Assembly: GCA_003155175.1 (NCBI GenBank)
Contig: PMFP01000056.1
Location: forward strand, 1-13,852
Origin: Vulcanimicrobiota bacterium
GTDB taxonomy: Bacteria > Vulcanimicrobiota > Vulcanimicrobiia > Vulcanimicrobiales > Vulcanimicrobiaceae
Length of the DNA: 13,852 nt
Reading direction: 5' to 3'
The first letter of the stretch is position 1. Every line of letters starts with the position of its first letter. The translations under genes were made by a program, and so were the position numbers. Shown in pieces: positions 1-7,050 of this stretch. Under the pieces are notes generated by a model. That model was not told the DNA's origin. It ran no database searches and saw nothing but the letters and a program-made list of their open reading frames with translations.

Positions 1-1579
1 GGCCGGCGCGGCCGCGCAGCTGATTGTCGATGCGCCGCGATTCGTGTCGTTCGGTGCCGATGATGTGCAGGCCGCCGTTCTTGGCCACGCCTTCGCCCAG
101 CTTGATGTCGGTGCCGCGGCCGGCCATGTTGGTGGCGATCGTCACCTGCGCGTGCTGGCCGGCGTCTTTGATGATTTCGGCCTCTTGCTCGTGGTACTTC
201 GCGTTGAGCACGTTGCACTCGACGCCCTGGCGGCGCAGCATCGCAGCGAGCAGTTCGCTCTTCTCGATCGAACGCGTGCCGACGAGAACCGGCCGGCCCT
301 TGTTGTACTCTTCGATGATTTCGGCGACGACGGCCTCGAATTTGGCCTTCTCCGACTTAAAGACGATGTCCGACGAGTCGCGGCGCCCCATCGGCATGTT
401 GGTCGGAACCACGACGACGTCGAGTCCGTAGATGTCGCGGAACTCGCGCTCCTCGGTCTTCGCCGTACCGGTCATGCCGGCTAGATGCTCGTAGAGCCGG
501 AAGAGATTCTGGAACGTGATGGTCGCCAGCGTCTGGTCCTCGCCGCGAACCGTGATGCCTTCCTTGGCCTCGATGGCTTGGTGGATGCCGTCGGAATAGC
601 GGCGCCCGTACATCAGACGTCCCGTGAACTCGTCCACGATGACGACCTCGCCGTCCTTGATGATGTACTGCTGGTCCTTGTGGAACAGGTTCCACGCTTT
701 CAGTGCGGCGTTGAGCTGGTGGGCGAGCTCGATGTTGCGCTGATCGTAGAGGTTCGTGACGCCCAGCATCTTCTCGACCTTGGCCACGCCCGCTTCCGTG
801 ATCGGAACGGCGTGCGCCTTTTCGTCCACCGTGTAGTCTTCTTCTTTCTTGAGCCGCGGGATGATCTGCGCGAATTTGCCGTAGAGATCGGTTGATTCTT
901 GCGAGGGACCGCTGATGATCAGCGGCGTGCGCGCCTCGTCCACGAGGATCGAATCGACTTCATCAACGAGCGCGAAGTAGAGCTCGCGCTGCACGAGATC
1001 CTCGACTTGCCACGCCATGTTGTCGCGCAGGTAGTCGAAGCCGACTTCGTTGTTGGTGACGTACGTGATGTCGCAGGCGTACGCCGCACGGCGCTCGGCG
1101 GGCGTCAAGCCGTGCTGGATGACGCCGACGGTGAGTCCCAGCGATTCGTACAGCGGGCCCATCCACTCCGAGTCGCGCCGCGCGAGGTAGTCGTTGACCG
1201 TCACCACGTGAACGCCGCGCTTCTCGAGCGCGCGCACGTAGACGGGCAGCGTCGCGACGAGCGTCTTGCCCTCGCCGGTCTTCATTTCGGCGATGCGTCC
1301 CTCGAGCAGCACTTGACCGCCCATAATCTGCACGTCGAAATGCCGCATGCCGAGCGTGCGCTTGCCGGCCTCGCGCACGACGGCGAACGCCTCGGGAATG
1401 ATCGAGTCGAGCGATTCGTCCTCGTCGAGACGCTTGCGGAACTCCTCGGTCTTCGCGCGCAACTGTTCGTCGGTGAGCGCCGAGATCGCCGGTTCGAACG
1501 AATTCGTCAGCGCGGCGGTGCGGCGAAGTTTCGCTACATCCCGTTCGTTCGCGTCGAAAAGCGTCTTTAGGAAAGCCAC
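1..1579 (-). CDS. secA: Protein translocase ATPase SecA (N-terminal 526 residues; C-terminus beyond window edge)
   Basis: SecA is the cytosolic ATPase that drives unfolded preproteins through the SecYEG channel. The visible part holds nucleotide-binding domain 1 with Walker A GEGKT at residues 102-106 and Walker B DEVD at 206-209, then the preprotein cross-linking domain (about 220-370, with DEFTGRLMYGRRYSDGIHQA), then most of NBD2, ending in RRIDNQLRGRAG at the window edge. About 300-400 residues of helical wing/scaffold and C-terminal tail should follow outside the window. I chose a GTG start at 1577-1579 because it gives the usual SecA beginning (AFLKTLFDANERD) and lies 10 bases after the stop of the lipoprotein gene, which suggests co-transcription. 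The Shine-Dalgarno sequence is weak (an AGG about 6 bases upstream). All motifs needed for ATPase activity are intact in the visible portion. Confidence 0.98.
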   Translation of the reverse strand, partial: MAFLKTLFDANERDVAKLRRTAALTNSFEPAISALTDEQLRAKTEEFRKRLDEDESLDSIIPEAFAVVREAGKRTLGMRHFDVQIMGGQVLLEGRIAEMKTGEGKTLVATLPVYVRALEKRGVHVVTVNDYLARRDSEWMGPLYESLGLTVGVIQHGLTPAERRAAYACDITYVTNNEVGFDYLRDNMAWQVEDLVQRELYFALVDEVDSILVDEARTPLIISGPSQESTDLYGKFAQIIPRLKKEEDYTVDEKAHAVPITEAGVAKVEKMLGVTNLYDQRNIELAHQLNAALKAWNLFHKDQQYIIKDGEVVIVDEFTGRLMYGRRYSDGIHQAIEAKEGITVRGEDQTLATITFQNLFRLYEHLAGMTGTAKTEEREFRDIYGLDVVVVPTNMPMGRRDSSDIVFKSEKAKFEAVVAEIIEEYNKGRPVLVGTRSIEKSELLAAMLRRQGVECNVLNAKYHEQEAEIIKDAGQHAQVTIATNMAGRGTDIKLGEGVAKNGGLHIIGTERHESRRIDNQLRGRAG

Positions 1580-1589
1580 GGTGTACCTA

Positions 1590-2702
1590 CTACTGGCTAA
1601 GGCCGATCCCGACGGCGGTTCCGGGCGACGTGTACGTCGTTATCGGAGCCACGTTGCCGTTCGCGGTCGGAGCGAATACGAAGATCCGGTTTGCGGTGCT
1701 GTCCGCGACGTAAATGTTGCCGCTCGAATCCACTTTGACGTCCGTCGGAGTCTGCAACTTGGTGAGATTGCCGGCGATGGTCCGGATCGGCGTCGCTGAC
1801 ACGTGGCCCGTCAGGCCCGCCGCGAAGATGAACACGCTCGCCGCGCCCGCGTCCGCGACGTAGATCTTGCCGGTGCCGTCCACCGTAAGACCCGCCGGAG
1901 CTTTTAATACCGGACTGGTCAGGAACAGTTTCGGCGCGAGGTTGTCGGGCGTCGGCGACGGGGAAGCCGTCGGCGGCGGCGTCGGCGATGGGCTCGTGCT
2001 CGGCGTCGGCGTAGGCTTCGGCGTCGGCGTCGGTTTGGGCGTCGGGGTTGGTTTGGGCGACGGCGTCGGAGATGGGATGGCAAACGCCTCGACCGATTGG
2101 ACTGCCAAGTTGCTCACGTAGAACGTGCCGTTGCTGGTGAACGCGACGCCGCTCGGAATGCTCAGGCCGGTTGCCGGGCCGCCGATGGTCAGGCTGGGTC
2201 CGAGCGGAGAGCCCCCGCCCGCGGTATTGGTGAGCAAATAGATCTGTAAGATGCTGGGGAAAGGCGCCGTCGGCTGCGAGCCGGCCACGAGCATCTGTAG
2301 CGTCGTCGGATCGATGGCGACGCCGCGCGGCTGACCGGTAAACCCGATGCTGCCGAACGGAAGCACGTTGCCCGTAGCCAGCGCACGGAACTCCAGGATC
2401 AGGCCCGCCTGCGTCGCCGGGTTGTAATTGGTGACGTAGAGGTTGTTGAAGCCGTCGAACGCGAGGTACTGCGGTCCGTTGAGCGTCGTGTTCGAGCCGC
2501 CGATCTGATACGACGGTCCGGTGTTCGTCGTCTTGCCGATGTTGAAGATGCTAACGGCATTCTGATTGGCATTGGCCGCGTAAAGCGTTCCGGACGGAAA
2601 ATTCGGCCCGATGTTGAGATTCGCGTTATTGTTCGAACTGCACGCGGCGATCGAGATCGCGACGCTCAGGCCGATTAGGGCCACGGTAAGCCTACGCAGC
2701 AT
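1590..2702 (-). CDS. Secreted lipoprotein with NHL-like beta-propeller repeats and a Pro/Thr-rich linker
   Basis: This 370-residue protein starts with a lipoprotein signal peptide: basic MLRR, a hydrophobic stretch, and lipobox IAAC with the lipidated cysteine at 21 followed by Ser-Ser. The mature part shows about six repeats of NHL/SMP-30-like type (near 37-56, 78-106, 125-155, 182-210, 269-296 and 319-345), each with a pattern such as GLTVDGTGKIYVADAGAASV, consistent with a six-bladed beta-propeller. Between repeats 4 and 5 sits a 44-residue Pro/Thr/Ser/Lys linker (209-252) with three exact KPTPTP units. ATG start with a perfect AAGGAG five bases upstream. It lies 37 bases after the small membrane protein gene and 10 bases before secA. 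Ligand and function are unknown: propellers of this kind may bind proteins or sugars or be enzymes, and I see no catalytic signature. Proline-rich linkers of this sort are often seen in envelope-anchored proteins. Confidence 0.88.
   Translation of the reverse strand: MLRRLTVALIGLSVAISIAACSSNNNANLNIGPNFPSGTLYAANANQNAVSIFNIGKTTNTGPSYQIGGSNTTLNGPQYLAFDGFNNLYVTNYNPATQAGLILEFRALATGNVLPFGSIGFTGQPRGVAIDPTTLQMLVAGSQPTAPFPSILQIYLLTNTAGGGSPLGPSLTIGGPATGLSIPSGVAFTSNGTFYVSNLAVQSVEAFAIPSPTPSPKPTPTPKPTPTPKPTPTPSTSPSPTPPPTASPSPTPDNLAPKLFLTSPVLKAPAGLTVDGTGKIYVADAGAASVFIFAAGLTGHVSATPIRTIAGNLTKLQTPTDVKVDSSGNIYVADSTANRIFVFAPTANGNVAPITTYTSPGTAVGIGLSQ
2001..2054 (-). repeat. Three tandem 18-base repeats encoding KPTPTP
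   Basis: Three head-to-tail 18-base units at 2001-2018, 2019-2036 and 2037-2054 encode Lys-Pro-Thr-Pro-Thr-Pro three times inside the lipoprotein linker. They differ at several third positions (AAG/AAA, CCT/CCG/CCA, GCC/CCC ends), so the array has been under protein-level selection or is not newly duplicated. Looser Pro-Thr-Ser repeats flank it, from about 1947 to 2078. Such arrays can change copy number by slippage and so alter linker length between strains. Confidence 0.85.
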
Positions 2703-2707
2703 GTCCT

Positions 2708-2713
2708 CTCCTT
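2708..2713 (-). promoter_or_regulatory. Ribosome binding site of the lipoprotein gene (AAGGAG)
   Basis: A consensus AAGGAG, read on the minus strand, sits five bases before the ATG at 2700-2702. It fixes the start and indicates strong independent initiation, although the gene lies inside an operon. Confidence 0.8.
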
Positions 2714-2739
2714 GAATGGGGAATCGGTCCCAGGTTCCC

Positions 2740-2925
2740 TTAGTGGGCCGACTTTCCTTGAACGACGGGAACCGGCTGGCTGTTATGCACCGCGTGGTGC
2801 ACGATGGCGAACCAGCCGCCGGTCGCCAGCAGCCCGAATGCGACCAATATCACAATGGCGATCCTCGTCCGGCGCCGCTCGTAGGCCGGCCGGCTGGATT
2901 CGGTGTCGATGATCGAACGAGGCAT
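2740..2925 (-). CDS. Small single-pass membrane protein, unknown function
   Basis: The 61-residue product has a polar, Arg-rich N-terminus (MPRSIIDTESSRPAYERRRT), one clear transmembrane helix at about residues 22-42 (IAIVILVAFGLLATGGWFAI), and a short polar tail with three histidines (VHHAVHN) followed by a PVPVV stretch. The positive-inside rule places the N-terminus in the cytoplasm. The gene starts with ATG six bases after the deacetylase stop, with AGGAG 11 bases upstream overlapping the end of that gene, and it ends 37 bases before the lipoprotein. Spacing and strand match its neighbours, which supports a real gene. I do not recognise a family. It could be a small partner of the deacetylase, the lipoprotein or the Sec machinery, but nothing in the sequence decides between these. 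Confidence 0.7.
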   Translation of the reverse strand: MPRSIIDTESSRPAYERRRTRIAIVILVAFGLLATGGWFAIVHHAVHNSQPVPVVQGKSAH

Positions 2926-2931
2926 AACCTG

Positions 2932-3756
2932 CTAGTCTCCTAGAGCCCGGTGAGCCGGGTGGTTGATGACGTCGGCCGGGACCTGCCGCATGAGCTCGCC
3001 CACCGTGACGAAACGGTAGCCCGCGGCCCGAAAGCGCCGCACGACCTCGGGCAGCGCGTCGATGGTCGCTAGCTTGCCGCTGTGCAGCAACACGATCTCC
3101 GGGGCGGTCGCGTACGAAAGCATGTGACGCTGAATGCGCTCGGACGAAATCGTCCGCCAATCGCCGCTGTCGTCCGTCCACAGCACGACGCGATAGCCGA
3201 GCCCTTGAGCGACCTGCAGCGTCCCCAGTGTGTAGCGGCCGTGCGGCGGGCGCATCAGATCCCGCTCGGCCGGATCCGGCGCGATCGCCCACAGCGCGTC
3301 TCGTCCGCGCTCGATCTCGTCCCGCACGGTCGCGTCCGATTCCTGATCGAGATTGGGATGCGTGTACGTGTGATCCGCAATCTCGTCGCCGCCGGCCTCG
3401 ATGCGGCGGGCCAGACCGGGCCACTGTTGCGCGTCGCGACCGATCAAGAAGAACGTCGCGGGCACTCCCAGATCGTGAAGGCGGTCCAGCAGCAGCGGCG
3501 TGAAGATCGGATACGGTCCGTCGTCGAACGTGAGCGCGATCAGCTTCGGACGGTTCTCTCTGTTGCCGTAGTCGCGTCCGCGCTGCAACCGGTAGATTCG
3601 CGCGCTCAAGTCGTTCGAAAACTCGTCGTGCACGTTCATGTCGGGCGTAACTAGAGCCGGCTTGAGGTCGTCGCTATGGTGAGCGAAGGCGCGCCAACCA
3701 AAGAAGCCGGCGAGGACGGCGAGCGCGACCGCCGCCACGATCTCCAAGCGTCTCAA
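2932..3756 (-). CDS. Polysaccharide deacetylase, NodB-homology domain, membrane anchored
   Basis: This 274-residue protein is a metal-dependent carbohydrate esterase family 4 enzyme, probably removing acetyl groups from peptidoglycan or another N-acetylated envelope glycan. All five NodB motifs are visible: TFDDGP at 76-81 (catalytic base and metal-binding aspartates), DHTYTH at 128-133 (metal histidines 129 and 133), RPPHGR at 169-174, WTDDSGDW at 193-200, and LLHSG at 223-227 with His225. The N-terminus carries an uncleaved-looking hydrophobic anchor (residues 5-20), so the catalytic domain should face outward. It lies six bases after the LCP gene and six before the small membrane protein. 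The start is uncertain: TTG at 3754-3756 gives an arginine-rich N-terminus before the anchor, while an in-frame GTG six codons later is preceded by GGAG at close range. The substrate cannot be named from sequence. Confidence 0.93.
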   Translation of the reverse strand: MRRLEIVAAVALAVLAGFFGWRAFAHHSDDLKPALVTPDMNVHDEFSNDLSARIYRLQRGRDYGNRENRPKLIALTFDDGPYPIFTPLLLDRLHDLGVPATFFLIGRDAQQWPGLARRIEAGGDEIADHTYTHPNLDQESDATVRDEIERGRDALWAIAPDPAERDLMRPPHGRYTLGTLQVAQGLGYRVVLWTDDSGDWRTISSERIQRHMLSYATAPEIVLLHSGKLATIDALPEVVRRFRAAGYRFVTVGELMRQVPADVINHPAHRALGD

Positions 3757-3762
3757 CGGCGT

Positions 3763-5148
3763 CTAGCTGTGCGGCGACGCGGACGGTGCGGCGGTGAGCG
3801 TGGCCGCAAGATCGCGGCCGACGACCACGGTGACGTCGCTTACCGGGGAGGGGGGCGCCGTCGCCCCCGGCGCAACGGATCCGGCGTCGCCCACCACGAC
3901 GGTATTCCGCGGGGAGCCGAGCACCGAACGCACCTTCGCGCCGGCATACGTCGTCGACGTGTGCTCGTGGATCTCGGTCGTCTCAAGATCGGAACTCGGT
4001 GCGTCGCCGACCCCGGCGATGATGAAGCCGGCCTGGTGCAGGCGGTCCGCGATCCGCTTGCCGGCGCCGTCCACGCCGCTGCCGTTCTGGACGTCGACGC
4101 GCAGTTTGTGAGCGTCAACCGCCGCGAGCGCGACGGCGTCGGGTGAAGGTTCGGGCGCCGGCGGATCGATCAGCATGTTCTGCACGAGCTGATCGCGACC
4201 GTTCGTGTCGACCACGAGCGCGTCGGTTCCGTCGGGAAGATCGCGATCGCCGGTGTACGGAACCTGCGCGACGTGGACGTCGCCGGGCGTCGTTCCCGCG
4301 AAATACGCTGCGAGCGAGACGATCTCGTCGTTGGTCAGCGTCGTCGTCACGTCCTTATGCGCGACGGCGAGCAAACTGCCGGCGTGAATGAACGTGTTGA
4401 ATTTGTCGCCACGCGCTTTGTCCACGAGGGCCTTGAGGACTTGCTGCTGGCGCTTGATGCGGCACGGATCGCCGCACCAGTCGTGGCGGAAGCGCATGTA
4501 GCCGACGGCCTGATCGCCGTTCAAATGCTGGAAACCCGGCGTGAGGTGGATGTGCAGATGCCCCCAGGTGTCGTCGTAGGACATCACGCTCTTGTCCTTG
4601 GGATCGCTGTTCTGAACGTCGACGTCGACGCCGCCTAGGGCGTTGATGAGGTCGCGCGTTGCGTTGATGCGCAGGATCACGTAACGGTCGAACCCGGGAA
4701 TGCCCAGAAACTTGGAAATGACTTCCTGCGCGAGCTTGACTCCGCCGTCGGACTGCGCCTCGTTGATCTTGGCCTGGTGGCCGTCCGGCATTACGACGGC
4801 CATGTCGCGAGGGACCGAGAGTTGATAGATCTGCTTGGTGTCGAAGTCGAGATTGACGGCCCAAATCACGTCGCTGCGCGAACTCGCGGACGTCTCCTCG
4901 TCGAGGTTGTTGTAGTCGTAGTCGAGGCCTTCGACTAAGACGACCAGGTTGGACTTGCCGAACACGGACTGCGGCGAGGGGACGAACGCCTGCGTCACGA
5001 CCTGGACGGGACTCTCGTGTTTGGAGAGCGAGTAACCGGCGACTGCCGCGGCGCCGATCGCCAGCAAAACGACCGCCACGATGACGACGCGGCGAACGTT
5101 TAGCGAGCGCGGCCGGGGGCGGTCGTTCGGCACGAGGTGCTTACCCAA
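3763..5148 (-). CDS. LytR-CpsA-Psr (LCP) family envelope transferase with LytR_C domain
   Basis: LCP proteins transfer lipid-linked glycopolymers (teichoic-acid-like, capsule or arabinogalactan-type) onto peptidoglycan outside the membrane. The 461-residue product has a basic cytoplasmic N-terminus, a transmembrane helix at about 20-38, and an LCP domain at about 66-245 with the expected SRSD (90-93), SVPRD (111-115), KINEA (127-131), LTPGFQHLNGDQA (202-214), MRFRHD (218-223) and RIKRQQQ (230-236) motifs, covering the pyrophosphate-binding arginines and aspartates. A C-terminal LytR_C domain spans about 347-445 (VDVQNGSGVDGAGKRIADRL). Unusual is a Cys-Gly-Asp-Pro-Cys element (225-229) between two core motifs. 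The TTG start at 5146-5148 overlaps the rimO stop by 8 bases and has AAAGGAG 10 bases upstream; an in-frame GTG at 5131-5133 is the alternative. The older annotation 'transcriptional regulator LytR' for this family is misleading. Confidence 0.93.
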   Translation of the reverse strand: MGKHLVPNDRPRPRSLNVRRVVIVAVVLLAIGAAAVAGYSLSKHESPVQVVTQAFVPSPQSVFGKSNLVVLVEGLDYDYNNLDEETSASSRSDVIWAVNLDFDTKQIYQLSVPRDMAVVMPDGHQAKINEAQSDGGVKLAQEVISKFLGIPGFDRYVILRINATRDLINALGGVDVDVQNSDPKDKSVMSYDDTWGHLHIHLTPGFQHLNGDQAVGYMRFRHDWCGDPCRIKRQQQVLKALVDKARGDKFNTFIHAGSLLAVAHKDVTTTLTNDEIVSLAAYFAGTTPGDVHVAQVPYTGDRDLPDGTDALVVDTNGRDQLVQNMLIDPPAPEPSPDAVALAAVDAHKLRVDVQNGSGVDGAGKRIADRLHQAGFIIAGVGDAPSSDLETTEIHEHTSTTYAGAKVRSVLGSPRNTVVVGDAGSVAPGATAPPSPVSDVTVVVGRDLAATLTAAPSASPHS

Positions 5149-6520
5149 CGTGGAGCGGCTCCTTTACCGCGGGTCGTCCGTAGAAGTCGAAAGGTCCGTG
5201 GCCGCCCAGCGTGACGTCCGCGAACGCGCCGGCATCGGCCGGACCGGTGAAATACACGCCGCCGTCGACACCCGGGGCTTCGCCTTGCGAGCGGCCGAAC
5301 CAGACCGTCGCGACGCCGTCTAATGCTTCTCTCATGGGATCGGTCTTGCGCAGCGAGCGGCGTTCCTCGACGAGCACGCGCTCGGTCGTACCCACGCGGC
5401 GCGCGCGGGCTCGCTCGGAGGCCAGCCGCTGCGCTTCGCGCAAACGGACCAAGCGCTTGCGGCGCTCTTTCGCATTCACTTTGCCGGGCAACGACGCGCC
5501 GGGCGTACCCTCTTCCGAGCTGTATTCAAAAAAGCCGACCCGGTCGAGCTCGGCGCGCGCGATCCACGCCTCGAGATATGACACATGTTCCTCGGTTTCG
5601 CCTGGGAAGCCCACGATGAAAGTCGAGCGCATCGTGATGCCCGGAACGCGCCGGCGGAACTCGTCGACGATCTCGAGATATCGCTCCCCGTTGCCGGGGC
5701 GCCGCATCGCGCGCAGAACGGTCGGGTGCGCGTGCTGGAGCGGCATGTCCATGTACTTGCAAACTTTTGGAAGCGACGCCATCGCGTCGACCAGCTCGCG
5801 ATCGACCGTCGCCGGATAGAGGTAGAGCAGGCGAATCCATGCGATGGTCTCGATATCGCTCAGCCGCTCGAGAAGCTGGGCCAAGCCGCCGCGACGGATG
5901 CCGCGGTCGCGCCCCCACATGGACGTGTCTTGCGCGATGAGGATCAGTTCCTTGGTTCCGGCCGCGGCGAGCGCGCGCGCCTCGGCGAGGATCGATTCCT
6001 CGCTGCGGCTGCGAAACGCGCCGCGCAGCTGCGGGATGATGCAGAACGTACACGGATGGTCGCAGCCTTCGGCAACCTTCAAGTACGCCGTCGCGCGCGG
6101 CGTCGTTACCAGGCGCGGGAGAAAATCGTGTTCGGGTTCGGGCTCGAAACCCAGGCGAACGGGACGCCGGCCGGCTCGCACGTCGTCGAGCAGTTCGACG
6201 ATGCCGGCGTAGGCGCCGGTTCCGACGACTCCGTCGATCTCGGGAATCAGCGACCGAAGTTGCTCGCCGTACCGCTGCGCCATGCATCCGGCCACCACGA
6301 GCTGCTGCCCCGCGCGCTTGCGCTGGGCGTGTTCGAGAATGACTTCGGTGGACTCGGCCTTGGCGGGATCGATGAACGCGCACGTGTTGATGACGACCGT
6401 GTCCGCACTTCCGGTATCGCCTTCGAGTTGCCAGCCGGCGGCGCCGAGCTTGGCGATCATCACCTCGGTGTCGACCAGGTTCTTGGCACAGCCGAGGCTG
6501 ACGAACGAGACGGAGGGCAC
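5141..6520 (-). CDS. rimO: Ribosomal protein S12 methylthiotransferase RimO (radical SAM)
   Basis: RimO adds a methylthio group to a conserved aspartate of ribosomal protein S12. The 459-residue product shows the three parts of a methylthiotransferase: an N-terminal domain whose cysteines 11 (SLGCAKNLVD), 47 (NTCAF) and 79 (AGCMAQ) bind the auxiliary 4Fe-4S cluster; a radical SAM core with C153-x3-C157-x2-C160 (CDHPCTFCIIPQLRG) and TFIVGFPGETEE near 300-311; and a C-terminal TRAM domain from about 375. The SLGCAKNLVDTE signature separates RimO from the tRNA enzyme MiaB. The GTG start at 6518-6520 gives the typical VSFVSLGC beginning; it follows the yajQ stop by six bases and has only a weak Shine-Dalgarno sequence, so it probably depends on coupling to yajQ. 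A rodZ-rimO neighbourhood is common in several phyla. Confidence 0.96.
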   Translation of the reverse strand: MPSVSFVSLGCAKNLVDTEVMIAKLGAAGWQLEGDTGSADTVVINTCAFIDPAKAESTEVILEHAQRKRAGQQLVVAGCMAQRYGEQLRSLIPEIDGVVGTGAYAGIVELLDDVRAGRRPVRLGFEPEPEHDFLPRLVTTPRATAYLKVAEGCDHPCTFCIIPQLRGAFRSRSEESILAEARALAAAGTKELILIAQDTSMWGRDRGIRRGGLAQLLERLSDIETIAWIRLLYLYPATVDRELVDAMASLPKVCKYMDMPLQHAHPTVLRAMRRPGNGERYLEIVDEFRRRVPGITMRSTFIVGFPGETEEHVSYLEAWIARAELDRVGFFEYSSEEGTPGASLPGKVNAKERRKRLVRLREAQRLASERARARRVGTTERVLVEERRSLRKTDPMREALDGVATVWFGRSQGEAPGVDGGVYFTGPADAGAFADVTLGGHGPFDFYGRPAVKEPLHVG

Positions 6521-6526
6521 CTGAGC

Positions 6527-7018
6527 TTATCTCAAGTTCACGAACTGCAGCGGCAGCTCGATGTCGGACGATTTGAGCGCCGCCATGACCTTTTGCAGAT
6601 CGTCCCGGCTCTTGCCGGAAACGCGAATCTGCTCGTCCTGATATTGGGCGGTCACCTTCAACTTGAGCGCTTTGATCTTCTCCATCACCGCGCGGCTGGC
6701 GTCTTTCGAGATCCCGACCTTGAGCTTGACGATCTGACGCACCGTCCCCATCGCCGCCGTGTCCACTTTGCCGACGTCGAAGGCGCGGATGTCGATGCCG
6801 CGTTTGAGGGCCTTGCTTTGGACGATGTCGAGCACGTTGCGCATCTTGAGCTCGTCGTCGGAAACGATCGTGATCTGCTTTCCGTCGCTCTCGATTGACG
6901 TCTTGGTGTTCTTAAAGTCGAAGCGGTTCTCGATCTCCTTGCGCGCTTGGTTCAGCGCGTTGTCCAACTCTTGCTCATCGATTCGCGACACGACATCGAA
7001 CGACGACTCACTCGCCAC
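6527..7018 (-). CDS. yajQ: YajQ family nucleotide-binding protein
   Basis: The 163-residue product is full length for the YajQ/UPF0234 family, two tandem ferredoxin-like folds. Recognisable family segments are SSFDVVSRIDEQELDNA at the N-terminus, FDFKNTKTSIE near residue 33, the ALKRGIDI segment near 70, and the C-terminal VSGKSRDDLQKVMAAL region. Family members bind nucleotides and in some proteobacteria bind cyclic di-GMP and act with a transcription factor; whether this one binds cyclic di-GMP cannot be told from the sequence. The GTG start at 7016-7018 has a GAGGAG site five bases upstream. It sits 32 bases after rodZ and six before rimO, so it is an internal gene of the same operon. Confidence 0.94.
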   Translation of the reverse strand: MASESSFDVVSRIDEQELDNALNQARKEIENRFDFKNTKTSIESDGKQITIVSDDELKMRNVLDIVQSKALKRGIDIRAFDVGKVDTAAMGTVRQIVKLKVGISKDASRAVMEKIKALKLKVTAQYQDEQIRVSGKSRDDLQKVMAALKSSDIELPLQFVNLR

Positions 7019-7023
7019 GGTTG

Positions 7024-7029
7024 CTCCTC
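7024..7029 (-). promoter_or_regulatory. Ribosome binding site of yajQ (GAGGAG)
   Basis: GAGGAG on the minus strand lies five bases before the GTG at 7016-7018. It selects this GTG as the yajQ start. Confidence 0.75.
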
Positions 7030-7050
7030 ATAGCATGCGCCCTAAGATAA

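Noticed and set aside
1947..2078. Repeats that might be a CRISPR array or intergenic satellite
   Set aside because: The units are 18 bases with no unique spacers and lie in frame inside the lipoprotein gene, encoding a Pro-Thr linker.
2703..2739. GGGAA/TTCCC inverted repeat between the small protein and lipoprotein genes as a terminator
   Set aside because: The five-base stem has an 11-base loop and no T-run, and a strong ribosome site follows at once, so it is better read as an operon junction.
5585..6898. Long plus-strand open frame (437 codons) opposite rimO and yajQ
   Set aside because: It is antisense to two clearly recognised genes, has no recognisable domain, and long antisense frames are expected in GC-rich DNA with strong third-position bias.
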